Part shown: piece after piece, positions 7,650 through 13,649 of the stretch
Position numbering within the stretch: position 1 is the first letter of the stretch
Layout of the letters: every line of letters starts with the position of its first letter
The notes under the pieces: generated by a model
Databases searched by the model: none
Told to the model about the DNA's origin: nothing
The model's input: the letters and a program-made list of their open reading frames with translations, nothing else
Program-made: the position numbers and the translations under genes
IMG/VR virus record: IMGVR_UViG_3300037587_000045
Span: 1 to 26,113 of that record
Reading direction: 5' to 3' (one strand)
Source of the DNA: a virus
Length of the DNA stretch: 26,113 nt

Positions 7650-7871
7650 ATGACGTTAACGAAAGAAGATTTACAGCAGTGGGGTAGCAATCCCGTAACC
7701 AGAGCAGTATTTAAGAAGATCAAGGAGGAGTTAGAAGGGGCTAGATCAGAATCTAGCATGATGGACACAGTGGATCAGACTGCGCTTAGAACGGCGTTTA
7801 AAGAGGGGTTTATCGAAGGTGCAGAAGCGCTTTTTATGGCCTACGAGGATGCCTTAGAGGAGGCTGAATAA
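7650..7871 (+). CDS. Small helical phage protein, unknown function
   Basis: 73 residues, almost all predicted helix, acidic at the end (EGAEALFMAYEDALEEAE). GGAG inside the tail of the HNH gene precedes its ATG. It overlaps the next gene by TAATG. It sits between portal and scaffold, where phages often carry small assembly factors, but I do not recognise the family. Confidence 0.6.
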   Translation: MTLTKEDLQQWGSNPVTRAVFKKIKEELEGARSESSMMDTVDQTALRTAFKEGFIEGAEALFMAYEDALEEAE

Positions 7872-8101
7872 TGAATAAAGTCGAATATGATAGCCAGCAA
7901 GAAGGCCCGACTACCACTTACCAAATGATCGATGAAGATGCTCGTGGATTGGTCTTAGACCAACCATATCTAGGCATTAGCATTGACGGCTCCCCATTTG
8001 TTCCGGTTCACGAGATTATAAATAGAGCTTTGGATAGTGCATCTTTAGTTCTGAAGCCTCTGGACATCCGAATGAGATCAAACGGGAGACCTATCTCATG
8101 A
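7871..8101 (+). CDS. Small protein with coat-like YDSQQEG motif, unknown function
   Basis: 76 residues. The start has GAGGAGG in the preceding gene and overlaps its stop (TAATG). Residues 6-17 (YDSQQEGPTTTY) match residues 69-80 of the coat protein at 11241 (YDSQQEGFTPKY) at 9 of 12 positions, with different codons. The rest (LGISIDGSPFVPVHEIINRALD) looks like a compact alpha/beta fold. Not recognised. It overlaps the GroES-like gene, suggesting co-expression with coat-folding and assembly factors. Confidence 0.6.
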   Translation: MNKVEYDSQQEGPTTTYQMIDEDARGLVLDQPYLGISIDGSPFVPVHEIINRALDSASLVLKPLDIRMRSNGRPIS

Positions 8102-8481
8102 TGAAGCAACCACCAGTATTACCACTCGGCTATAACGTCCTTGTTGAGATCATCCCGGTTCAGGTGAAATCAGCTTCCGGAATCATCCTAACATCTGATA
8201 ACGAAGAGAAACGAGAGCGCAAAGGGCGTGACATCGCCCGAATCATTGCGTTTGGTCCTACCTCGTTCATGGGTTATGCCGGATGTGAGACTCCAGCTGA
8301 TTGGGGTGTTGATCTAGGCGATATTGTGGAGCTGTCAACGCGGTATGATGGCAAGTTCACACGCGCCGGGGAATATGGGAAAGAGTTTGAAAACTACCGC
8401 TACGTTAACGACCAAGACATCATGGGTCTAGCTAACGGTGACTTCCTAGAGATGCTGCAGAAGCAGCTGGAGGATAAGTAA
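8098..8481 (+). CDS. Phage GroES-like co-chaperonin (Cpn10)
   Basis: 127 residues, longer than bacterial GroES (about 97). The Cpn10 layout is clear: PLGYNVLVEI (residues 9-18), then KSASGIILTS (24-33) matching the mobile loop whose G-I-V-L contacts GroEL, here G-I-I-L. Next come GRDIARIIAFGP (43-54), an enlarged roof region, GVDLGDIVEL (70-79) and NDQDIMG (104-110) near the end. Like T4 gp31 and other viral co-chaperonins, it would cap host GroEL and help fold the coat protein; no GroEL gene is visible here. The first ATG overlaps the previous stop; the second ATG (8101) is also possible. Confidence 0.85.
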   Translation: MMKQPPVLPLGYNVLVEIIPVQVKSASGIILTSDNEEKRERKGRDIARIIAFGPTSFMGYAGCETPADWGVDLGDIVELSTRYDGKFTRAGEYGKEFENYRYVNDQDIMGLANGDFLEMLQKQLEDK

Positions 8482-9306
8482 ATGGGTGAAGAGAACCTAG
8501 CTGAACAGATGAACGACGAACAGTTGCCGGAGGGGGTAGACCAGCAGCTAGAAGAGAGCCACGAAGAGGAGCAGCTTAACCTATCCCCTGTAGAGCAGCG
8601 GGCATATGATGATGGATGGCGTCCTGAAGACCAGTTCGAAGGCAACCCGGACAACTGGAAGACTGCGGGCGAATATAACCTGTATGGCGAGATGCAGACC
8701 CAGGTACGCGATGCTAAGGCAGAGACACGCCGGGCGCAGGACGACATGGATAGCCGAATTGCTAGCCTGAACAAGTTACACGCAGCACAACAAACAGCGG
8801 CCATTAACGATCTGAAGGCGAAACAACGCCAAGCAGTAGAAGAGGCTGATACAGCTCTTTATGATCAGCTTCAGACTCAGATTGAGAATACTGTTGTGGA
8901 GCCTGTCCAATCAGCGCAGCCGGCTAAAGCGCCTGAGATTACAGCGTGGGAAGCTAAGAATAGCTGGATTAATGACCCGACTGATGACCGCACAGTACAG
9001 GCGCAAATGTTCTACGGCCAGGCCTCTGCTAAGGCAGGAGCCACATATGAGTCGGTATTCAAGTTCGTTGATGATCAGCTTGCCAAGCTATATCCAGAGC
9101 AGCAATCCCAAACCAACCCTCGCAGAGAGAGTGCAACCATGACTGAGCAGAGCCGACAGCCGCGACAAAGACAGCGGAATAACAAAGAGCTATCGATGAG
9201 CGACCTTACATCACAAGAAGCGCGTGAATACGAGATGTTCGGCAAGGAGATGTTCAAAGATGAGAAACAGTTTCTGAAATCAGTACAAGACGCGAGGAAA
9301 TCATAA
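8482..9306 (+). CDS. Scaffolding protein
   Basis: 274 residues, very acidic N-terminus (about residues 1-37), then SPVEQRAYDDGWRPEDQF and DNWKTAGEYNLYGEM, a pattern common in podovirus scaffolds. A long coiled coil (about 70-135, ending QLQTQIENTV) follows, and the C-terminus is basic and Q/R-rich (SRQPRQRQRNNKE). Scaffolds direct coat assembly through a basic C-terminal helix and then leave. Position between portal and coat supports the call. GGAGG at 8468-8472 precedes the ATG, which abuts the previous stop. Confidence 0.8.
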   Translation: MGEENLAEQMNDEQLPEGVDQQLEESHEEEQLNLSPVEQRAYDDGWRPEDQFEGNPDNWKTAGEYNLYGEMQTQVRDAKAETRRAQDDMDSRIASLNKLHAAQQTAAINDLKAKQRQAVEEADTALYDQLQTQIENTVVEPVQSAQPAKAPEITAWEAKNSWINDPTDDRTVQAQMFYGQASAKAGATYESVFKFVDDQLAKLYPEQQSQTNPRRESATMTEQSRQPRQRQRNNKELSMSDLTSQEAREYEMFGKEMFKDEKQFLKSVQDARKS

Positions 9307-9722
9307 TGGAAAAGCGTAAGCCAGGGCGCCCAGCGCGCGGCGAAGAAGTACATCAGAACAAAAGTCGGCCAGCACGAGTTTCAATGAGCGCGGGGAATAA
9401 ATTAAACGTACCTGATTCTTTGAAAGAGGAAGGTTATCAATATTATTGGGCAATTACTGGACCCGATCACCCTGGCAAGCTTCAGCAAATGGAGGCCGCA
9501 TGGTGGGAGTTTGTATTGCATGGCGGTGAGAAGGTCGAGCAGCCAGCAGGCAAAGGCAATACCCATGTTCTAATGCGTTTGCCAATGGACTTGTACCAAG
9601 AAGATATGGCCGCGCAGCAGAAACGTAATATCGATGCGACTCAAAAGGATGTTCAGGCTTTGGGTGATTCTGAATACGTTCCGCTTTCACAGAAGTCAGT
9701 GGTCGAACGCGACATTATTTAG
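9306..9722 (+). CDS. Conserved-looking phage protein, unknown function
   Basis: 138 residues, starting with an AT-hook-like basic stretch (MEKRKPGRPARGEE) and followed by a W/Y-rich centre (EGYQYYWAITGPDHPGKLQQ) and LMRLPMDLYQEDMAAQQKRN. It overlaps the scaffold stop (TAATG). The C-terminal stop is natural, with no sign of interruption. Its place just before the coat module suggests a minor head or assembly role, possibly DNA-binding from its start; that is inference. Confidence 0.65.
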   Translation: MEKRKPGRPARGEEVHQNKSRPARVSMSAGNKLNVPDSLKEEGYQYYWAITGPDHPGKLQQMEAAWWEFVLHGGEKVEQPAGKGNTHVLMRLPMDLYQEDMAAQQKRNIDATQKDVQALGDSEYVPLSQKSVVERDII

Positions 9723-9723
9723 A

Positions 9724-9731
9724 GGTATAAT
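9724..9731 (+). promoter_or_regulatory. Possible -10 element GGTATAAT (leader A)
   Basis: TATAAT at 9726-9731 stands just after the stop at 9722, upstream of a hairpin and the gene at 9825. No good -35 is visible (TCGAAC at 9703-9708 is the best at 17 bases). Alternatively AGAGG-TATA-ATG is a ribosome site, but the frame ATG AAG CGT GGC TAG is only four codons. The same GGTATA with TAGG 17-18 bases later appears in leader B at 10452. Confidence 0.35.
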
Positions 9732-9734
9732 GAA

Positions 9735-9788
9735 GCGTGGCTAGGCTTAGCGGCTGAACAACAGGATTCGTTACCCTGTTTGCCACGC
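9735..9788 (+). ncRNA. Leader A hairpin upstream of homing endonuclease gene
   Basis: GCGTGGC (9735-9741) pairs perfectly with GCCACGC (9782-9788). Inside it AACAGG (9760-9765) pairs with CCTGTT (9775-9780). The 18 unpaired bases on the 5' side include TTAGCGGCTG, also present in leader B. It is not a tRNA: there is no anticodon arm or CCA context. Likely an mRNA 5' structure; function unknown. Confidence 0.5.
9747..9756 (+). repeat. TTAGCGGCTG shared by both leaders (copy 2 at 10537-10546)
   Basis: The ten bases recur exactly in the leader of the capsid operon. Together with GGTATA...TAGG at the 5' side and CGAGGATTC at the 3' side (9813-9821 and 10647-10655), this makes leaders A and B look like diverged copies flanking the homing endonuclease gene. 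Confidence 0.6.
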
Positions 9789-9824
9789 AATATCAGTAAC
9801 GATAATCCCTAACGAGGATTCATC

Positions 9825-10421
9825 ATGAAATCAAAAGCGATCAGATTGGTAGCTGGCATAGGCCGCAATGATGCTGACTATCAAGTCAACACGACTATAG
9901 GCGGCACAAACAAGCAATGTCCATTTTATAGAGCGTGGTTAAGTATGCTAGAACGCGCCTATTCACCGTTATTTCAAAAAAGATGCCCTACATATATCGG
10001 CTGCACAGTGTGTGATGAATGGCACTCATTCATGGCATTCCGAGAGTGGATGGCTAAACAATGCTGGGAAGGCAAACAACTAGATAAGGATATAATCAAA
10101 ATAGGGAATAGGGTTTATTGCCCTGATTATTGTTGCTTTGTAACCCAAGAAATAAACAAGTTGCTAAATAGCAGGCCATCAGTAAGGGGCGCATATCCAC
10201 AAGGAGTGCATTTGCATAAGCCTAATGGAATGTTCATGGCAGCGATAACGATAAGAAGCGAAAAGATTTGTTTAGGTTATTTCAAAACGCCAGGAGAAGC
10301 GGCTTCTATCTATCTAACGCGGAAATTTCGGCATCTGATCCAAATAGCACAAGAACAAGAGGATTATAGGGTGAGATCCGGACTGATTAATCATGCTCTT
10401 AAGTTGATTGAATCAATGTAA
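9825..10421 (+). CDS. Putative homing-endonuclease-like protein with AP2-like C-terminus
   Basis: 198 residues. The first part has the phage pattern FYRAWLSMLERAYSPLFQ (residues 34-51), CPTYIGCTVCDEW (54-66), then LDKDIIKIGNRVYCPDYCCF (86-105). This is a family I recall as commonly annotated HNH/homing endonuclease in phages. Residues about 127-170 (GVHLHKPNGMFMAAI, LGYFKTPGEAASIY) resemble an AP2 DNA-binding domain. A classical DHIN core is absent, so nuclease activity is uncertain. CGAGGA at 9813-9818 precedes the ATG. It lies between two similar leader regions, consistent with insertion upstream of the capsid operon. Confidence 0.7.
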   Translation: MKSKAIRLVAGIGRNDADYQVNTTIGGTNKQCPFYRAWLSMLERAYSPLFQKRCPTYIGCTVCDEWHSFMAFREWMAKQCWEGKQLDKDIIKIGNRVYCPDYCCFVTQEINKLLNSRPSVRGAYPQGVHLHKPNGMFMAAITIRSEKICLGYFKTPGEAASIYLTRKFRHLIQIAQEQEDYRVRSGLINHALKLIESM

Positions 10422-10450
10422 ACTTAATGCTGGTGTTATATCAAGGTTTT

Positions 10451-10461
10451 TGGTATAGAAT
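10451..10461 (+). promoter_or_regulatory. Possible promoter of capsid operon (TGGTATAGAAT)
   Basis: TGGTATAGA reads as an extended -10 (TG-n-TATAGA); TAGAAT at 10456-10461 is a 5/6 alternative. A start seven or so bases downstream would fall near 10466-10469, right at the first base of the leader hairpin (10471). No clear -35. A phage-specific or activator-dependent promoter is possible. Confidence 0.4.
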
Positions 10462-10470
10462 ACACACATA

Positions 10471-10603
10471 GGGACTCACGCCCAAAGAAAAGCCATGTAC
10501 GTCGATGGCAGGCGCACCCGGAGTCCCGATAGTCAATTAGCGGCTGGAATGTAGAAGCACTCAGCCCCTAATCAATACCAGGATAGATGTCCCGATTGAT
10601 TAG
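10471..10603 (+). ncRNA. Structured leader RNA of the capsid operon, switch-like
   Basis: Hairpin 1 nests three stems: GGGACTC (10471-10477) with GAGTCCC (10521-10527), CGCC (10479-10482) with GGCG (10511-10514), and GCCAT (10492-10496) with ATGGC (10505-10509). Hairpin 2: ATTAG-c-GGCTG (10536-10546) pairs with CAGCC-c-CTAAT (10562-10572). Hairpin 3: CTAATCAAT (10568-10576) pairs perfectly with ATTGATTAG (10595-10603). Hairpins 2 and 3 compete for CTAAT. A second GTCCCGAT (10589-10596) repeats the one at 10523-10530, so GGGAC also has two partners. Likely a cis-regulatory leader; a free small RNA is possible. I do not recognise the family. Confidence 0.6.
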
Positions 10604-10613
10604 TTAAATGTTG

Positions 10614-10634
10614 GCCCATTGTGGGCTTATTTTT
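10614..10634 (+). terminator. Terminator-like hairpin at end of capsid leader (possible attenuator)
   Basis: GCCCA (10614-10618), loop TTG, TGGGC (10622-10626), followed by TTATTTTT. The stem is only five base pairs, so it is a weak intrinsic terminator. It lies between the leader hairpins and the ribosome site of the gene at 10660, where an attenuator would act. Confidence 0.5.
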
Positions 10635-10659
10635 GATTACTCAATTCGAGGATTCTATT

Positions 10660-11229
10660 ATGTCTGGTGGATTCAGACCTACAAACGACCTTTCGGGTCA
10701 TTCGTATACAGGTAAAGTGCAAACCTTTGCCGTGGATGCGACCCACGCAACTCTGTTGGCAGTAGGTGATCTAGTCGTTGAGACTGGTAACCTAGAGGCT
10801 GCAACAGGTCTTTCCGAAGTCGATGCAATCACTGCTGGTACTGGTAATCTGATTACCGGGGTCATCGTCGCTATCGATTTCAACATCTCCAACCTTGAAA
10901 CCAAAGGTCTTGCGGCTTCCACTGCAGGCACCGTAAAAGTGGCTGTCGATCCCGACATGCTGCTCGAAGCTGAAACCCTTGGCGGCACCTTTGCACTGAC
11001 TGATGTAGGCGGCAACCTGCCTGTGACTGTCACTGCTGCAACCGCTTCAGGTAATTTGGTTAACTCCAACATGGTCGTTAATACCACCGGCAACGCTGCT
11101 AGCACTACTGAGCAGGTCCGGGTCGTCGGTGTTAAAGACTCAGGGGATATCACCTTCCCCGCTGCCGCCGGTACCACGTTGATCGTGCGTATCAATGAAT
11201 CAACCATTGGCGGCGCTGTAGGCGTTTAA
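10660..11229 (+). CDS. Putative capsid decoration/head protein
   Basis: 189 residues from ATG 10660, chosen for GAGGA (10648-10652) at proper distance; an upstream GTG at 10621 lies in the terminator-like hairpin. The protein is Ala/Thr/Val/Gly-rich and beta-dominated, with an N-terminus FRPTNDLSGHSYTGKVQTFA and no membrane segment. It is followed after 11 bases by the coat gene, where phages often encode a decoration protein. Preference for CTG and other abundant-tRNA codons, shared with the coat gene, suggests high expression. No family match is claimed. Confidence 0.65.
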   Translation: MSGGFRPTNDLSGHSYTGKVQTFAVDATHATLLAVGDLVVETGNLEAATGLSEVDAITAGTGNLITGVIVAIDFNISNLETKGLAASTAGTVKVAVDPDMLLEAETLGGTFALTDVGGNLPVTVTAATASGNLVNSNMVVNTTGNAASTTEQVRVVGVKDSGDITFPAAAGTTLIVRINESTIGGAVGV

Positions 11230-11240
11230 GGAGACTTATC

Positions 11241-12164
11241 ATGGCTGGTGTAATTGCAACTGGTAATATTAGTCGCCTCCTACAAGAAGGCGTCAAGAAT
11301 GTCTTCGGGCAGGCGTATGAAGAGCATACAACCCAATGGGATATGCTGTTTGATACAGAAAGCTCCAACAAGGCTTTTGAGCTTGATCAGCAGTTCGAAG
11401 GTTTCGGCCTGGCTCCTGTCAAGACTGAAGGCTCTGGTGTGGCTTACGATTCCCAACAGGAAGGCTTCACTCCTAAGTATCCCAACCTGACGTACGCTAA
11501 AGGCTTTATCGTCACCCGGGAAGCGATGGAAGATAACCTGTACAACCTGTTTACTCGTCGCGCTCGCGCTCTGGCTTTCTCGATGCGTCAAACCAAAGAG
11601 AATGTCGGCGCCAACATCTACAACCGAGGATTTAACTCTTCGTTTCTGATGACCGGTGGCGATGGTGTTGAGCTGTTCTCTACCGCCCACGTTAATGGGC
11701 CTTCCGACAGCACGACCTTTAGTAACGAGCTGGCAACCCCTGCAGCTTTGTCTGAAGCGAGCCTCGAGGATCTGTTGATTCAGATTCACGAAGCGACTGA
11801 CCCCCGGGGATTGCGTATCGCCATTCGTGGTGAGCGTCTGATTGTTCCGCCTAAGCTGGGATTTGAAGCAGAGCGCATTATGAACAGCGTGCTGCAGAAC
11901 GATACCGGCAATAACGCGGTCAATGCGATTCGGTCCACTGGCATGCTGCCTGCTGGTCACATGGTTAATAACTATCTGACCTCTGACACTGCCTGGTTTA
12001 TTAAGACCAACTCGCCGGACGGGGTTAAGTATTTCACCCGTCAGGAAGTACGCTTTGAGCAGGATAACGACTTCGGAACCTCGAACGCTCGTTTTAAGGC
12101 TGATGAGCGGTATGCCTTCGGCTGGACAGACCCTCGCGGGGCTTACGGTTCGGCTGGCGTTTAA
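11241..12164 (+). CDS. Major capsid protein
   Basis: 307 residues. The segment YDSQQEGFTPKYPNLTYAKG then FIVTREAMEDN (residues 69-101) is typical of HK97-fold coat proteins of the Mu-like branch, as is the C-terminal FKADERYAFGWTDPRG. The coat forms the icosahedral shell around the scaffold and is the expected client of the phage GroES-like protein plus host GroEL. AAGGAGA sits just upstream of the ATG. Codon use is shifted toward common codons compared with neighbouring genes. A strong terminator follows eight bases after the stop. Confidence 0.9.
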   Translation: MAGVIATGNISRLLQEGVKNVFGQAYEEHTTQWDMLFDTESSNKAFELDQQFEGFGLAPVKTEGSGVAYDSQQEGFTPKYPNLTYAKGFIVTREAMEDNLYNLFTRRARALAFSMRQTKENVGANIYNRGFNSSFLMTGGDGVELFSTAHVNGPSDSTTFSNELATPAALSEASLEDLLIQIHEATDPRGLRIAIRGERLIVPPKLGFEAERIMNSVLQNDTGNNAVNAIRSTGMLPAGHMVNNYLTSDTAWFIKTNSPDGVKYFTRQEVRFEQDNDFGTSNARFKADERYAFGWTDPRGAYGSAGV

Positions 12165-12171
12165 GTTAACC

Positions 12172-12195
12172 CCTCCTCTTCGGGGGAGGTCTTTT
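12172..12195 (+). terminator. Intrinsic terminator after coat gene, UUCG tetraloop
   Basis: CCTCCTC (12172-12178), loop TTCG, GGGGAGG (12183-12189) gives a seven-base-pair stem with one G-U pair and the very stable UUCG loop, followed by TCTTTT (12190-12195). It would end or reduce transcription after the coat gene, setting off leader-decoration-coat as one unit. Confidence 0.85.
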
Positions 12196-12262
12196 AGCCT
12201 TCGGGCAATGCTGGTGCATGTTTTAACTCGGCATGTACTGCTTCAAACTTTGAGGTGGCAAA

Positions 12263-13228
12263 ATGAGTGATTTCACAAACTATTCTAATGGCGTGGCTAG
12301 CTTTGGCATCCCCGCAGTGGGCGCTAGTGTTCCAACCACGTTCGGCGAGTACATCTGGGTAGATCCTGATTCTATAGGCGCTAATAGCGGAAAGAACCGC
12401 CGGGATGCGTTTCGGACAGTTGGACAGGCTGTAGACAAAGCGGTCACAAACACCAACACCGTCATTCTGATGGCTGGAAACTCAGAGCATTCAACATCAA
12501 CAACCAATGACGAACTTGATCTGACCAAAAGCCGCATTCACTTTGTCGGCCTGGGTGGTGGTTCACGTTATATCGGGCAGCGTACCCGCTGGACTATGGG
12601 CGTTACTACCGGCTCAGCTATCGCAATCGTTAAAAATACTGGGGTCGGGAACACCTTCACCAATATCAAATTCGATTCGGCTGATACCCTGTCAACAAGC
12701 CTCTATGCCTTTGCTGATGGTGGCGAGTTCACTCAGATGACTAACTGCGAGATGGTGAAGTCTACCGATCTGGACCAGGTAACGTCTGCGGTTCTCTTGT
12801 GTAACGGCGACTCTTCGTATTACCTGCGATGCTCTATCGGCTCGCTGGTGCATCAGGTGACTGTCAACCGGCCTAACGTGAAGTTCAACCGGACTACTAT
12901 TTCAGGCAAGGTTGCCCGAGACGTGATCTTTGAGGACTGCTTGTTCCCGATCAACACCACTTCGACAGCGGCTTCGATGCTTCACGGCACTGGCGCCACT
13001 GATATCGAGCGGATGCTGCTGCTTAAGAACTGCACATACATCAACGCGGTTCTGGGTTCAGCTGATCCTGCACAGGCTATCAAGTTTGACTCTGCTCAGA
13101 CTCAAGGCGTGATCGTTGTCCAAGGTGGCATGGAGGTGGGCTGTACTGCTCTATCTACTACCACAGGCGTATTCGTCAACGGCCCAGCGGCTAGTGCAAC
13201 GTCTATCAGCTCTGTGCAAGCATCGTAA
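12263..13228 (+). CDS. Beta-helix virion protein (decoration or spike)
   Basis: 321 residues. After an N-terminal segment (ASFGIPAVGASVPTTFGEYI), it shows WVDPDSIGANSGKNRRDAFR and QAVDKAV, then short strands alternating with Gly/Asn turns (VGLGGGSRYIGQRTRW, FTNIKFDSADTLS), the look of a right-handed parallel beta-helix. No catalytic pattern is seen. TGAGGTGG precedes the ATG. Lying just behind the coat gene, it is probably a head-surface or vertex spike, but this is inferred from position. Confidence 0.65.
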   Translation: MSDFTNYSNGVASFGIPAVGASVPTTFGEYIWVDPDSIGANSGKNRRDAFRTVGQAVDKAVTNTNTVILMAGNSEHSTSTTNDELDLTKSRIHFVGLGGGSRYIGQRTRWTMGVTTGSAIAIVKNTGVGNTFTNIKFDSADTLSTSLYAFADGGEFTQMTNCEMVKSTDLDQVTSAVLLCNGDSSYYLRCSIGSLVHQVTVNRPNVKFNRTTISGKVARDVIFEDCLFPINTTSTAASMLHGTGATDIERMLLLKNCTYINAVLGSADPAQAIKFDSAQTQGVIVVQGGMEVGCTALSTTTGVFVNGPAASATSISSVQAS

Positions 13229-13272
13229 GAGTTTCTCCCAGCCAAGGATGGCGCTCTATTCAGAGGTGATCT

Positions 13273-13389
13273 ATGTCCCGTCTACGTCAAACAGAACAGC
13301 AGCAGAAAGGCTCTCAGATTGAGCCTAATCAGCCACAGAATACAGGTGGCAAGAATGACAAGCGGAAGGCGAAGCGGAAGTCTAAGTAA
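13273..13389 (+). CDS. Very small basic protein, unknown function
   Basis: 38 residues, Q-rich then lysine/arginine-rich (KNDKRKAKRKSK at the end). AGAGGTG at 13262-13268 precedes the ATG, and the stop overlaps the next start (TAATG), supporting that it is translated. The 44 bases before it hold no other gene. The charge suggests contact with DNA or an acidic partner; family unknown. Confidence 0.5.
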   Translation: MSRLRQTEQQQKGSQIEPNQPQNTGGKNDKRKAKRKSK

Positions 13390-13649
13390 TGCGCCGCAAG
13401 AATCGCAGAAACAATCTAAAGCTAGGTGACTCAAACGCTATTGACGACATCACCGGGTTTAAGCATAAGCGTTCAGAGATGAGGAAACTTAGCGGCACAC
13501 AGAAAGGGCTGCTGACACACAAGCGCAATTGGAACCCAGCTCACCCACAGCTCAAGATTAAAGGGCGCACCGATAAGATTGCGGTAGAGGATACCCGCGT
13601 TCGCCCTGCTGATGACTTCTCTGATCCACCGACACAGGACGATCTGTAA
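13389..13649 (+). CDS. Small basic phage protein, unknown function
   Basis: 86 residues; basic N-terminus (MRRKNRRNNLKLGDS), a central KHKRSEMRKLSGTQKG, and an acidic proline-containing end (RPADDFSDPPTQDDL). It overlaps both neighbours by TAATG. It lies directly before the head-tail adaptor gene and may be a minor connector component. No family is recognised. Confidence 0.6.
   Translation: MRRKNRRNNLKLGDSNAIDDITGFKHKRSEMRKLSGTQKGLLTHKRNWNPAHPQLKIKGRTDKIAVEDTRVRPADDFSDPPTQDDL

Noticed and set aside
9730-9744. Four-codon frame ATG AAG CGT GGC TAG after AGAGG
   Set aside because: Too short to call a gene; the TATAAT is more easily read as a promoter element or chance.
9735-9788. tRNA-like element (seven-base acceptor-like stem plus a T-arm-like hairpin containing TTCG)
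   Set aside because: Only 18 bases lie between the outer stem and the inner hairpin, too few for D and anticodon arms; there is no T-loop consensus and no CCA context.
9735-10634. Group I intron carrying the endonuclease gene
   Set aside because: No interrupted gene is found: the gene at 9306 ends naturally and the one at 10660 has its own start. I could not find convincing P7/R-S core elements.
10698-11207. Minus-strand open frame of 169 codons across the decoration gene
   Set aside because: Composition (Thr/Val/Pro/Ala) is what an antisense reading of a Thr/Ala/Gly-rich gene gives; no other support.
11280-11960. Long open frame on the minus strand across the coat gene (226 codons)
   Set aside because: It is the mirror of the biased codon use of the coat gene; it has no recognisable domain and lies wholly inside a well supported gene.
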